Positions 45,680 through 53,767 of a stretch of DNA of 64,000 nucleotides are shown piece after piece. This stretch comes from Nisaea nitritireducens. GTDB taxonomy: Bacteria > Pseudomonadota > Alphaproteobacteria > Thalassobaculales > Thalassobaculaceae. Each line of letters opens with the position of its first letter. Within the stretch, counting starts at the first letter, position 1. The notes below the pieces were generated by a model that did no database searches, was not told the DNA's origin, and saw only the letters and a program-made list of their open reading frames with translations. Location: positions 124,001-188,000 of the forward strand of contig NZ_JACZFS010000010.1 of assembly GCF_014904795.1 (NCBI RefSeq), read 5' to 3'. A program made the translations under genes and the position numbers.

Positions 45680-46138
45680 ATGCGTACTTACTCGGCTAAA
45701 CCGAGCGAGATCGAGAAGAAGTGGTGGATCGTTGATGCCGAAGGCATGATCCTGGGCCGCCTCGCGACCGTTCTCGCAAACTACCTGCGCGGCAAGCATA
45801 AGCCGACCTTTACCCCGCACATGGATTGTGGCGACAACATCGTCGTGATCAATGCTGAAAAGGTGAAGCTCACCGGCAACAAGCGGACCGACAAGACCTT
45901 TTACTGGCACACCGGTTATCCGGGCGGCATCAAGTCCCGCACCATGGACAAGATCCTGGACGGCAAGCATCCGGAACGGGTGCTCGAGAAGGCCGTTCAG
46001 CGGATGATCAGCCGTGGCCCGCTCGCGCGTGAGCAGATGCGCAACCTGCGTATCTATTCCGGCACCGAGCATCCGCATGAGGCGCAGCAGCCCGAAGTGC
46101 TGGACGTTGCCTCGATGAACCCGAAGAACAAGAGGTAA
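45680..46138 (+). CDS. rplM: 50S ribosomal protein L13
   Basis: This 152-residue protein matches bacterial L13: [61 protein letters not shown] and [20 protein letters not shown]. It binds 23S rRNA and is an early assembly protein of the large subunit. The ATG at 45680 gives the standard N-terminus; the ATG at 45668 would add four residues. It precedes rpsI by three bases in the usual L13-S9 operon. Confidence 0.97.
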   Translation: MRTYSAKPSEIEKKWWIVDAEGMILGRLATVLANYLRGKHKPTFTPHMDCGDNIVVINAEKVKLTGNKRTDKTFYWHTGYPGGIKSRTMDKILDGKHPERVLEKAVQRMISRGPLAREQMRNLRIYSGTEHPHEAQQPEVLDVASMNPKNKR

Positions 46139-46141
46139 GCC

Positions 46142-46639
46142 ATGTCCGTTGAGACCGAAGCGACCAACGAAGGCGCAGGCATGGAAGCGCTCGAGGCTCT
46201 GAAGCAGGATGCTGTGGAAGAGGCCGCGAAGGCTGAGCCGAAGCTGGACCAGTACGGCCGGGCCTATGCCACCGGCAAGCGGAAGAACGCGATCGCCCGC
46301 GTCTGGATCAAGCCGGGTACCGGCAAGATCGTCGTGAACGGCCGTGAAGACAGCGTGTACTTCGCCCGTCCGGTGCTGCGCATGATCATCAACCAGCCGT
46401 TCACCGTTGCGGACCGCAAAGACCAGTTCGATGTCTACGCGACCGTAACAGGTGGTGGCCTCTCCGGTCAGGCCGGTGCCGTGCGTCACGGTATCTCCAA
46501 GGCCCTGACCTACTTCGAGCCGGGCCTGCGCCCGCCGCTGAAGAAGGTCGGCTTCCTGACCCGTGACCCGCGTGTGGTCGAGCGTAAGAAATACGGTAAG
46601 GCGAAAGCGCGCCGGAGCTTCCAGTTCTCCAAGCGTTAA
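46142..46639 (+). CDS. rpsI: 30S ribosomal protein S9
   Basis: This 165-residue protein matches S9: [26 protein letters not shown]-like [32 protein letters not shown] and the conserved C-terminus [16 protein letters not shown], whose last residues reach the ribosomal P site. It carries an acidic N-terminal extension of about 35 residues, as in many alphaproteobacterial S9 proteins. It is co-transcribed with rplM and followed by a strong terminator. Confidence 0.97.
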   Translation: MSVETEATNEGAGMEALEALKQDAVEEAAKAEPKLDQYGRAYATGKRKNAIARVWIKPGTGKIVVNGREDSVYFARPVLRMIINQPFTVADRKDQFDVYATVTGGGLSGQAGAVRHGISKALTYFEPGLRPPLKKVGFLTRDPRVVERKKYGKAKARRSFQFSKR

Positions 46640-46661
46640 CGCGACCAAATATCTCAGACGG

Positions 46662-46690
46662 AAAAACGCGGCCTTGTGCCGCGTTTTTTT
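46662..46690 (+). terminator. Intrinsic terminator of rplM-rpsI
   Basis: AAAAACGCGGC at 46662-46672 pairs with GCCGCGTTTTT at 46678-46688 around a five-base loop and is followed by further T residues to 46690. It lies 22 bases after the rpsI stop. Confidence 0.9.
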
Positions 46691-46871
46691 ATTTGGCCAA
46701 TTTTGAAAATACGGAACCGGATTGTTCGCAACTTGCCGGCTGTTTTCCTCGTCGCCCAGCACGTTTAATGGTGCAGCCGCATCATAGCGCTACCGGCATG
46801 TTTGATATCTTCGGGTAGCCCCGGAGCCATGAGCGCCTAAAAATAAAAAAAACGGCTTTTGGGAGGATCGA

Positions 46872-47777
46872 ATGAATATCTTTCTTACTGGAGCGAGCGG
46901 GTATATCGGCGGTTCGGTTGCAGCCCGGTATGTCGAGCACGGCCATAGCGTTCGCGGTTTGGTGCGGACAGAGGAAAAGGCAGACCTAGTCCGGGCGAAA
47001 GGTATCGAGCCGGTTATCGGCAGCCTCGACGACAGCGCTCTCTTGAAGCGCGAGGCAATGGCCGCTGATGCCGTCATTAATGCGGCGAGTGCCGATCATC
47101 GGCCCGCAGCCGAGGCCCTGTTAGATGCGCTCTCGGGGAGCGGCAAGATCTTTATCCATACAAGCGGATCGAGCATCGTCGGTCGGCGCGACGAAGGGCG
47201 ATATGGCGAGGCTGTGTTCGAAGAAAATACACCGATTGAGCCGTCTCCGGCACGTGCCGCGCGGGTTGCTCTGAACCGGGACATATTGGCGTCAGCTGAA
47301 AACGGTGTCCGTGCCGTGATTATCGCCCCCAGTCTGATTTATGGAGAAGGCCTGGGCACCAATCCGGACAGCATGCAGGTGCCCTGGCTGATCGATCTGG
47401 CGCGTCAATCCGGCGCGGCGCGGCATATTGGACCCGGAACAAATGTCTGGTCGAATGTCCATATTCGCGATCTTGCGGATCTTTACCTTCTCGCACTCAA
47501 GGACGCGCCTGCCGGCTCGTTCTTCTATGCCGAAAATGGAGAGAACGCGATGTGCGACGTCTGCGCGGCGATCGGCAAAATGCTTGGCTATGGCGACGGC
47601 ACCATGGAAATGACCCTGGCCGAAGCGGCGGGGCATTGGGGTGAGGGGCCGGCAAACGACACAATGGGGTCAAACAGCCGGGTGCGGGCCGTACGGGCTC
47701 GAGCCGAACTCGGCTGGGCGCCGAACGGGCCAAGCCTGATCGATGAAATTGAAAGCGGGTGCTACGCAGAAGCCTAG
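46872..47777 (+). CDS. NAD-dependent epimerase/dehydratase (extended SDR)
   Basis: This 301-residue protein opens with MNIFLTGASGYIGGSVAARY, the Rossmann glycine motif, and has INAASADH, the Ser-containing strand IHTSGSSIVGRR, and APSLIYGEGLGTNPDS plus WSNVHIRDLADLYLLAL. It resembles the nucleoside-diphosphate-sugar epimerase-like group that includes YwnB/DFR-like reductases; the YxxxK motif is not clear. GGGAGG precedes the ATG. In many relatives argC follows rpsI, but here it is this gene. Substrate unknown. Confidence 0.88.
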   Translation: MNIFLTGASGYIGGSVAARYVEHGHSVRGLVRTEEKADLVRAKGIEPVIGSLDDSALLKREAMAADAVINAASADHRPAAEALLDALSGSGKIFIHTSGSSIVGRRDEGRYGEAVFEENTPIEPSPARAARVALNRDILASAENGVRAVIIAPSLIYGEGLGTNPDSMQVPWLIDLARQSGAARHIGPGTNVWSNVHIRDLADLYLLALKDAPAGSFFYAENGENAMCDVCAAIGKMLGYGDGTMEMTLAEAAGHWGEGPANDTMGSNSRVRAVRARAELGWAPNGPSLIDEIESGCYAEA

Positions 47778-48001
47778 GCGGAAAGCTGATCAGAGGCCGG
47801 AGTTTCCAGGGGTTGTGGTTCTCTCAACGGGAGGGCTATTTCCACGTCGAGATGGCTTCTATTGGTTTTTTCTTGACGGTAAAACACAGAATAAGAATAT
47901 GGTCGAAATTGCACGTTTTGTTGTGTGTTTACTGAATTATGTCGCCTCAAAGAAAGTATTTATGGCGCCGGAGCAAGTAAAAGGAATTACTCGGCTACAT
48001 A

Positions 48002-49129
48002 ATGTCAAGGCGCTGTTCCATGGGGATTCCTTTTCTTTCGGTGTCACGCAGATTGCGCCGCACGCCTTTCTCAGATGGTGTTGAACAGGCCGGTGTCCGC
48101 GCGTACACGGTTTATAATCATATGTTGCTGCCAACCGTGTTCCGGTCAGTAGAGGAAGACTATCGCCATCTCAAGGAAGCCGTGCAGGTCTGGGACGTCT
48201 CGTGTGAGCGGCAGGTAGAGATCCGCGGCCCCGATTCCGGTCGTCTGGTGCAAATGCTTACCCCCCGCGACTTGAGAAGCATGTTGCCGGGCCAGTGTTC
48301 TTACATACCGATCGTGGATGAGACCGGAGGCATGCTGAATGACCCGGTATTGCTCAAGCTAAGTGAAAACAGGTGGTGGATATCCATCGCGGACAGCGAT
48401 TTGCTCTATTGGGTGAAAGGGCTGGCCTACGGGTACCGTCTTGATGTGTTGGTCGACGAACCCGATGTTTCTCCGCTGGCGGTTCAAGGGCCAAAAGCAG
48501 AGGACCTGATGGCCCGGGTCTTTGGCGACTCTATCCGCCGGATCCGTTTTTTCCGCTTCGGCCACTTTGAATTCAAGGGACGGGACATGGTCGTTGCCCG
48601 TTCGGGATATTCGAAACAAGGCGGTTTCGAGATTTATGTCGATGGTTCCGATATGGGAATGCCTCTATGGAATGCCCTGATGGAGGCTGGGAGAGATCTG
48701 GATGTTCATGCCGGATGCCCAAATGTGATCGAGCGTATCGAGAGCGGACTTCTTTCCTACGGAAATGACATGACCGACGACAACACTCCGCACGAATGCG
48801 GATTAGGGCGGTTCTGTAATACGCAAAGTGCAATCGGGTGTATCGGGCGGGATGCTCTCCTGAGAGTGGCAAAGGAAGGTCCGGTTCAACAAATTCGACC
48901 ACTTTCCATTGAAGGTGATCCTGTTCCTGTCTGTGAGTTTTTCTGGCCGATTAAGGCAAATGGCAGGACAGTCGGACGCGTGAGTTCGGCAGTATGGTCG
49001 CCGGACTTCAAGACGAATGTCGCGATCGGCATGGTCCATGTCACGCACTGGGATGCCGGTACCAAAGTGAGCGTGATCACTCCTGAGGGCCCACGGCCGG
49101 CTGAAGTCCAAGAAAGTTTCTGGAATTGA
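48002..49129 (+). CDS. dmdA: Dimethylsulfoniopropionate demethylase (DmdA) homologue, GcvT family
   Basis: This 375-residue protein is a folate-dependent aminomethyltransferase-fold enzyme. It carries the run of motifs I associate with DmdA: AYTVYNHMLLPTVF, DVSCERQVEIRG, QMLTPRDL, PIVDETGGMLNDPVLLKL, SIADSDLLYWVKGLAYG, SGYSKQGGFEIYVDG, CPNVIERIESGLLSYGNDMT and WSPDFKTNVAIGMVH. DmdA moves a methyl group from DMSP to tetrahydrofolate, leaving methylmercaptopropionate. An ATG at 48020 is an alternative start with a better-spaced AAGG. No dmdB, dmdC or dmdD homologue lies beside it. A DmdA-like paralogue acting on another methylated compound cannot be excluded. Confidence 0.8.
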   Translation: MSRRCSMGIPFLSVSRRLRRTPFSDGVEQAGVRAYTVYNHMLLPTVFRSVEEDYRHLKEAVQVWDVSCERQVEIRGPDSGRLVQMLTPRDLRSMLPGQCSYIPIVDETGGMLNDPVLLKLSENRWWISIADSDLLYWVKGLAYGYRLDVLVDEPDVSPLAVQGPKAEDLMARVFGDSIRRIRFFRFGHFEFKGRDMVVARSGYSKQGGFEIYVDGSDMGMPLWNALMEAGRDLDVHAGCPNVIERIESGLLSYGNDMTDDNTPHECGLGRFCNTQSAIGCIGRDALLRVAKEGPVQQIRPLSIEGDPVPVCEFFWPIKANGRTVGRVSSAVWSPDFKTNVAIGMVHVTHWDAGTKVSVITPEGPRPAEVQESFWN

Positions 49130-49386
49130 ACTGACCGATCAGGGGATCACGAGCGAACAGCGATCTCTGTTTCCCGTTGTGCAAAGCTTCCGTTCGCTCT
49201 GAGGCCAACAGTTCAATGGCAAGACCGGCCGCGTGCCTCGTTGAGATGGCGAGCAAGGGATGCTGCTGGCCACTCCATGACGCTGATCCGGACAAATCCC
49301 CCTGCCGGCGCCTGCAAATGTTCTTTTGAACGGTGGCTGTATCGCTATTCTGCAGGCCCGTCTTCACGCGACACCGGCTCGGATTC

Positions 49387-50334
49387 ATGAATATGCAGAA
49401 ATCGGCTGTCCCGGTTTTGATCGCCTCCGTTTTGACCTGGGCATTGCTGCTGGTCTGCAGCCGCGCTCTGGTGATCGGCCTCGACCTTGATCCATGGATG
49501 TTCACGTTCCTGCAAATGGGATCCGGAGGCCTGTTCTTCATTGTGATTTCCTGGGGAGCGGACGCTGGCATCAGTGCCCTGCGGCGGCTTGATACATGGC
49601 TCATCGGTATTTTCAGGATCGGAACGGCGGCTCTGTATATGGCGGCCCTGGTCCATGTCGATGTGCTTCAGGCCGGTTTTTTCGGGGCGATCGGTGTTCC
49701 TGTGTCAGCTTTTGCTGTCTGTTTGCTATTTAGTCGCCGGCCGACCCGGCTTGAGGTGCTGGGGCATATCCCGCTTGTTGCAGGTTCCGTCACAACTGCA
49801 TTCGGATTTGATGGCAGCCTTGATAATCCGGCGCTTTTTTTGCTGATCCTGTCGCTAATCTGCGTGCTGAGTGCGAGTCTCTTTGCCGAACGACACCCGC
49901 ATATGACAGCACTTGCCCCACGCACGCGTCTCCGTCTCACAGGCATTGTCCTGTTGTTGACCGCAGTAGGCTTCGCCTTCTGGCGTATCGTTCAGTCAGC
50001 GACGGGAATGACGGACAGTGCGGATCTCATGGAACTTATGCGCCCCGAACTCTGGGCTGCCGCTCTCGGCCTTGGGATTACACTCAGGGGACTTGCGACC
50101 TATCTCGGCTTTCGCGCCGCGGCGGTTGCGGGCACCCATAATTATTTGGCCGCTGTGCTCATCCTGCCAATGGTTGGCGCGGTGCTGGAAGGTATTGTCG
50201 CAAATCACGGTTATGGCCCCTGGCCGGAAATCGGACCGCATCAGATAGCCGCTGGAGTACTGATTGTAAGCGGGGGAACAATGGTGATTTACGCGCGGAA
50301 GCGGGCGGGGAAGGTCGCCACCCAGGCCGCTTGA
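49387..50334 (+). CDS. DMT-superfamily (EamA) transporter
   Basis: This protein of about 315 residues has ten hydrophobic helices in two EamA-type repeats; AALVHVDVLQAGFFGAIGVPVSAFAVCLLF and LGITLRGLATYLGFRAAAVAG are the helix pairs at the ends of each half. The ATG at 49387 (or 49393) gives a normal short N-terminus; an upstream frame start at 49333 would add 18 residues without a ribosome-binding site. It follows the DmdA homologue by 257 bases, with no other gene between, so a link is possible but not shown. Substrate unknown. Confidence 0.85.
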   Translation: MNMQKSAVPVLIASVLTWALLLVCSRALVIGLDLDPWMFTFLQMGSGGLFFIVISWGADAGISALRRLDTWLIGIFRIGTAALYMAALVHVDVLQAGFFGAIGVPVSAFAVCLLFSRRPTRLEVLGHIPLVAGSVTTAFGFDGSLDNPALFLLILSLICVLSASLFAERHPHMTALAPRTRLRLTGIVLLLTAVGFAFWRIVQSATGMTDSADLMELMRPELWAAALGLGITLRGLATYLGFRAAAVAGTHNYLAAVLILPMVGAVLEGIVANHGYGPWPEIGPHQIAAGVLIVSGGTMVIYARKRAGKVATQAA

Positions 50335-50361
50335 TGGCCCGGGTGGTTCCGTGATGAGGGG

Positions 50362-51219
50362 CTAGAGACCGAGCTTGTCGATATCTGCGGCGGAATGTCG
50401 TTCTTCGAGTTGTTCGCTCGGATCGCCTGAGACGCGATTGACGACCCGGCCGCGCTTGACGGCCTTGCGGGCAGCAATTTCCTTGGTCCAGCGCTGAACG
50501 TTCTTGTAGGTGTCGACCTCAAGGAAGGTACCCGAATCGTTATAGATCTTGCCTTGTGCCAGGACGCCGTACCACGGCCAGATCGCGATATCGGCGATGG
50601 TGTACTCGTCGCCCGCGATGTACGGGGTCTCGGCGAGCTGGCGGTCCAGAACGTCAAGCTGACGTTTGGTTTCCATGGCAAACCGGTTGATCGGATATTC
50701 GAACTTCTCCGGCGCATAGGCATAGAAATGCCCGAAGCCGCCACCGAGATAAGGTGCGCTGCCCATTTGCCAGAACAGCCAGTTCATGCACTCGGCGCGT
50801 TTAGCGGGATCCGTCGGAATGAAGTCACCGAACTTGTCCGCAAGATAAAGCAGGATCGAGCCTGACTCGAAAACCCGGGTCGGCGTCGGTGTGCTGCGGT
50901 CGAGAAGGGCAGGGATCTTGGAGTTCGGGTTGATGGCAACGAAGCCGCTGCCGAACTGGTCGCCATCTCCGATGCGGATGGTGTAGGCGTCATACTCGGC
51001 GCCTTTGTGCCCGCGCTCGAGAAGTTCCTCAAGCATGACCGTGACTTTCACACCGTTCGGCGTTGCCAGCGAATAGAGCTGAAGCGGGTTGTCACCGACC
51101 GGAAGCTCCTTCTCATGGGTGGCCCCGGCAATAGGACGGTTGGTGCTGGCGAACTTGCCGCCGTTTTCCTTGTCCCAGGTCCAGACTTTCGGGGGCGTGT
51201 AGGGCGCTTGATCGTTCAT
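50362..51219 (-). CDS. yghU: Glutathione S-transferase-like disulfide-bond oxidoreductase, YghU type
   Basis: This 285-residue protein has the long N-terminal extension of the YghU/Nu-class group (VWTWDKENGGKFASTNRPIAG), a thioredoxin-like domain with TPNGVKVTVMLEELLE and INPNSKIPALLD, the glutathione-binding FESGSILLYLADKFG, and a helical C-terminal domain with DEYTIADIAIWPW. YghU enzymes reduce disulfides with glutathione rather than conjugate it. GAGG precedes the ATG. It is convergent with the transporter at 49387 and stands alone. Confidence 0.92.
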   Translation of the reverse strand: MNDQAPYTPPKVWTWDKENGGKFASTNRPIAGATHEKELPVGDNPLQLYSLATPNGVKVTVMLEELLERGHKGAEYDAYTIRIGDGDQFGSGFVAINPNSKIPALLDRSTPTPTRVFESGSILLYLADKFGDFIPTDPAKRAECMNWLFWQMGSAPYLGGGFGHFYAYAPEKFEYPINRFAMETKRQLDVLDRQLAETPYIAGDEYTIADIAIWPWYGVLAQGKIYNDSGTFLEVDTYKNVQRWTKEIAARKAVKRGRVVNRVSGDPSEQLEERHSAADIDKLGL

Positions 51220-51411
51220 GAAGCCTCATCCGTTCATATGGTTGCGGGGCCGGGCCGACGCCCCGGTTCTTTGCCAAATGGGAGATGGCCACATTTGGAC
51301 AAGGTTAAAAAGGGGATTCTGGTCACCGGAAAAAGACTGTTTCTGTTTTGCGAGTGCTTGTCGCGGCCTTGTTAACTTGAACGGGGGGAAACTGATTTCA
51401 TCAATTCCACG

Positions 51412-52620
51412 CTAGCGGCGTCCGTGCGCCAGTTTCACGGAGTCCGGCATGGCCCGCAATCTGGCCATCGCGAGTACGCCGAGGAACGGGCCGACAGCCA
51501 ATGGAACAAAGGCGCCGCTCCAGCCGAACCAGTCGACCAGAAAGGGCACCGCGTGGATCGTCGCGATGGTCAGCACGAAGCCGATGCAGGTCTGCGTCGT
51601 GACCATGGTGCCGACATAGGCAGGTGGCGAGAGCTCGATGACGCTGGCGGAGAATTGGGCAGAGTCGGCGATGATAGAAATACCCCACACAACGCATAAA
51701 ATGAACAGCACGTAGGTCGGCATTCCGAACGCGAAACCGGCGAGGATGCAGCAAATGCCGCTGATCGTCATGGCGCCGATGGTAAGCCGGGTGCGGCCGA
51801 TCCGGTCGGCAAGAAAGCCTCCCGCTATGCTGCCCGCAGCACCGGAGCCGATCATGGTGAAGGCGAGAAGTTTAGCCAGTTCCGGTGCATGCTCTCCGCC
51901 CGGGTATATGGCCAGGCTTGACGCGAGAAACAGACCGATCCAGGCCCAGACGGCATAAAGTTCAACCATATGGCCAAAATATCCGAAATTGGCGAGCCGT
52001 AGAGCGGGGTCAGTCACAGCCTGAAGCATCTGGCCGGGCTTGAAGGCTGCGGCCTTGGCAAAGGGACGGCCGGGCTGGAACAGTTGGCAGAGCAATCCGG
52101 CGATCGCAGCCATGGTCGAGCTCGCGACGATAGTGAAGCGCCAGTCGAGGCCACCGAACAGATCGATCAGGTGCGGGGCGCCAGAGCCCAGCGTCAAGGC
52201 CGCTACCAGCAATCCGACCAGCAATCCTCTGTCTTTCTCGGTCCAGGATGAGACCAGCACCATGCCGACAGGATAGACGCCTGCCATGCAGGCACCGACG
52301 ATGAAGCGCAGGACCGGCATCCAGATGCCCGCAGGATCAATGATCAATGTCGCCAGATTGGCGCCCGCGGCGATAAAGGCCGCCAGCATGAAGAGCGTCT
52401 GTGGTCTGACCCGGTCAACAAGCGTAAAGAAGGCGCTTATCAAGGTGCCCGCGACGAAGCCAAAAGAGACTGCACTTGCCATGGCCGCGGCCTGACTGTC
52501 GCTCAGGGCCATCTCCTGACGCAGTCCCGGGATGATTGCCGATCCGCTGAACCAAAGCGTCATGGCAAACACTTCGCAGGCGGTGAGCAACGCGATGTTA
52601 GGCCACTTGCCACTTAGCAC
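51412..52620 (-). CDS. MFS transporter
   Basis: This 402-residue protein has twelve predicted helices and MFS loop motifs: TLISAFFTLVDRVRPQTLF after helix 2 and GGFLADRIGRTRLTIG in the second half. It begins MLSGKWPNIALLTACEVFAM. Helix 4 to 5 carries RFIVGACMAGVYPVGMVLVSSW. Its start overlaps the end of the GNAT gene by seven bases on the same strand, so the two are coupled. The cargo is unknown; acetyltransferase-transporter pairs are sometimes resistance or detoxification units. Confidence 0.9.
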   Translation of the reverse strand: MLSGKWPNIALLTACEVFAMTLWFSGSAIIPGLRQEMALSDSQAAAMASAVSFGFVAGTLISAFFTLVDRVRPQTLFMLAAFIAAGANLATLIIDPAGIWMPVLRFIVGACMAGVYPVGMVLVSSWTEKDRGLLVGLLVAALTLGSGAPHLIDLFGGLDWRFTIVASSTMAAIAGLLCQLFQPGRPFAKAAAFKPGQMLQAVTDPALRLANFGYFGHMVELYAVWAWIGLFLASSLAIYPGGEHAPELAKLLAFTMIGSGAAGSIAGGFLADRIGRTRLTIGAMTISGICCILAGFAFGMPTYVLFILCVVWGISIIADSAQFSASVIELSPPAYVGTMVTTQTCIGFVLTIATIHAVPFLVDWFGWSGAFVPLAVGPFLGVLAMARLRAMPDSVKLAHGRR

Positions 52621-53081
52621 GGCTTCGCTTCCCAGGTTTTGTCAGAGAGGTAGATGGCGTCTGGCTCGCCTTCTTCATTGAAAGAGCCGTCACTCAAGGC
52701 AGCGCAATGGAAACCGTGCTTTTCGTAAAAGTGCCTCGCGCGGTCATTTTTCTGAAAGACATAAAGCGAGAGCGTGCCGCCAGCGGCTGTCTTGGCGCTT
52801 TGGAGCAATTGGGAGCCGACACCTTTTCCTTGCGCCTCTAACGAGACGTAGAGGTGCTCCAGGTGATTATCGCGAAGCGCGGCAAAACCCACAGGGGAGC
52901 CGGCACTGATCGCGACAATCACATCAGTTGTCTTCAGCACGATATGTTCCATCCACCAGCGGGTTTCTTCATAGGTATGAAGGTCGGGAAGGAACGGCAT
53001 GGCGATGCGGCGGGCTGAGACAAACAGATCCGTCAGCGCGTCCGCGTCGTCGGGACCGGCGTTCCGCAATTCGGTTTTCAT
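52614..53081 (-). CDS. GNAT-family N-acetyltransferase
   Basis: This 155-residue protein has the GNAT core: LRNAGPDDADALTDLFVSA at the N-terminus, the strand VGFAALRDNHLEHLYVSLEA, the acetyl-CoA loop QGKGVGSQLLQSAK (Q-x-x-G-x-G) and QKNDRARHFYEKHGF. It transfers an acetyl group to an amine on an unknown substrate. The ATG at 53081 gives the standard family N-terminus; the longer frame to 53141 would run into the divergent gene's leader. It overlaps the MFS gene downstream. Confidence 0.88.
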   Translation of the reverse strand: MKTELRNAGPDDADALTDLFVSARRIAMPFLPDLHTYEETRWWMEHIVLKTTDVIVAISAGSPVGFAALRDNHLEHLYVSLEAQGKGVGSQLLQSAKTAAGGTLSLYVFQKNDRARHFYEKHGFHCAALSDGSFNEEGEPDAIYLSDKTWEAKPC

Positions 53082-53218
53082 GAACGTCCAATAACCGCTT
53101 TTAAAAAAGGCTGAGCGGTTTTGCTCCCTCACCAATGACAATTCAACCCTTGAGGCTGCAATCGGTGCCGGACTCGGTTAAGGATGTGAAAAGTCTCACA
53201 AAGCATAAGGAGCAGAGA

Positions 53219-53746
53219 GTGCCGGTACTTCTAAGACCTGTAAAAGGGAAGACACCCAGCGTCGCGGCCCCTTCTTTCCTTGCAGAGACCGCTGTTCTGG
53301 TCGGCGACGTAACCGTCGGCGCCGAAAGCAGCATCTGGTACGGTGCGGTTCTTAGAGGAGACGACAATCCGATCCGGGTCGGTCGCCGGAGCAATATCCA
53401 GGACGGCACGATTGTGCATGTCAGCTCCAAAGGGTTGGGCACTGAGATCGGAGACGACGTGTCCATTGGTCATGCAGCCATCATCCATGCCTGCATCCTG
53501 GAGGACAGGTCCTTCGTTGGCATGGGCGCGACGGTGATGGACGGTGCAGTGGTGGAAAGCGGCGCAATGGTTGCCGCGGGAGCCCTCGTTGCCCCAGGTA
53601 AAATCGTCCGTTCAGGGCAGGTCTGGATGGGGAACCCCGGCCGGCATGCGCGCGATTTGACGGAAAAGGAGAAGCAATATCTCTCTTATGTTTCCGTACA
53701 CTATTGGGAACTGGCGCAAGAATATCTGGCTACTGACCACGGCTGA
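53219..53746 (+). CDS. Gamma carbonic anhydrase family protein (hexapeptide repeats)
   Basis: This 175-residue protein is a left-handed beta-helix trimer of the gamma-carbonic-anhydrase/YrdA/PaaY group. It has GDVTVGAESSIWYGAVLRGDD, IVHVSSKGLGTEIGDDVSIGH, AAIIHACILED and GMGATVMDGAVVESGAMVAAGALVAPG; the histidines at IVH, SIGH and IIH are the metal ligands. The true start is a GTG at 53219, preceded by AAGGAG at six-base spacing; a longer in-frame extension lacks similarity. Many such proteins are thioesterase-like or of unproven carbonic anhydrase activity. It is convergent with phaC. Confidence 0.92.
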   Translation: MPVLLRPVKGKTPSVAAPSFLAETAVLVGDVTVGAESSIWYGAVLRGDDNPIRVGRRSNIQDGTIVHVSSKGLGTEIGDDVSIGHAAIIHACILEDRSFVGMGATVMDGAVVESGAMVAAGALVAPGKIVRSGQVWMGNPGRHARDLTEKEKQYLSYVSVHYWELAQEYLATDHG

Positions 53747-53767
53747 CCTGGGGATAGTGATGCGGGA

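Noticed and set aside
45551-46762. 403-codon minus-strand frame opposite rplM-rpsI
   Set aside because: L13 and S9 are certain on the plus strand. The antisense frame comes from their codon bias.
47743-48084. 113-codon frame between the epimerase and the DmdA homologue
   Set aside because: It overlaps the ends of both genes in another frame and has no plausible product.
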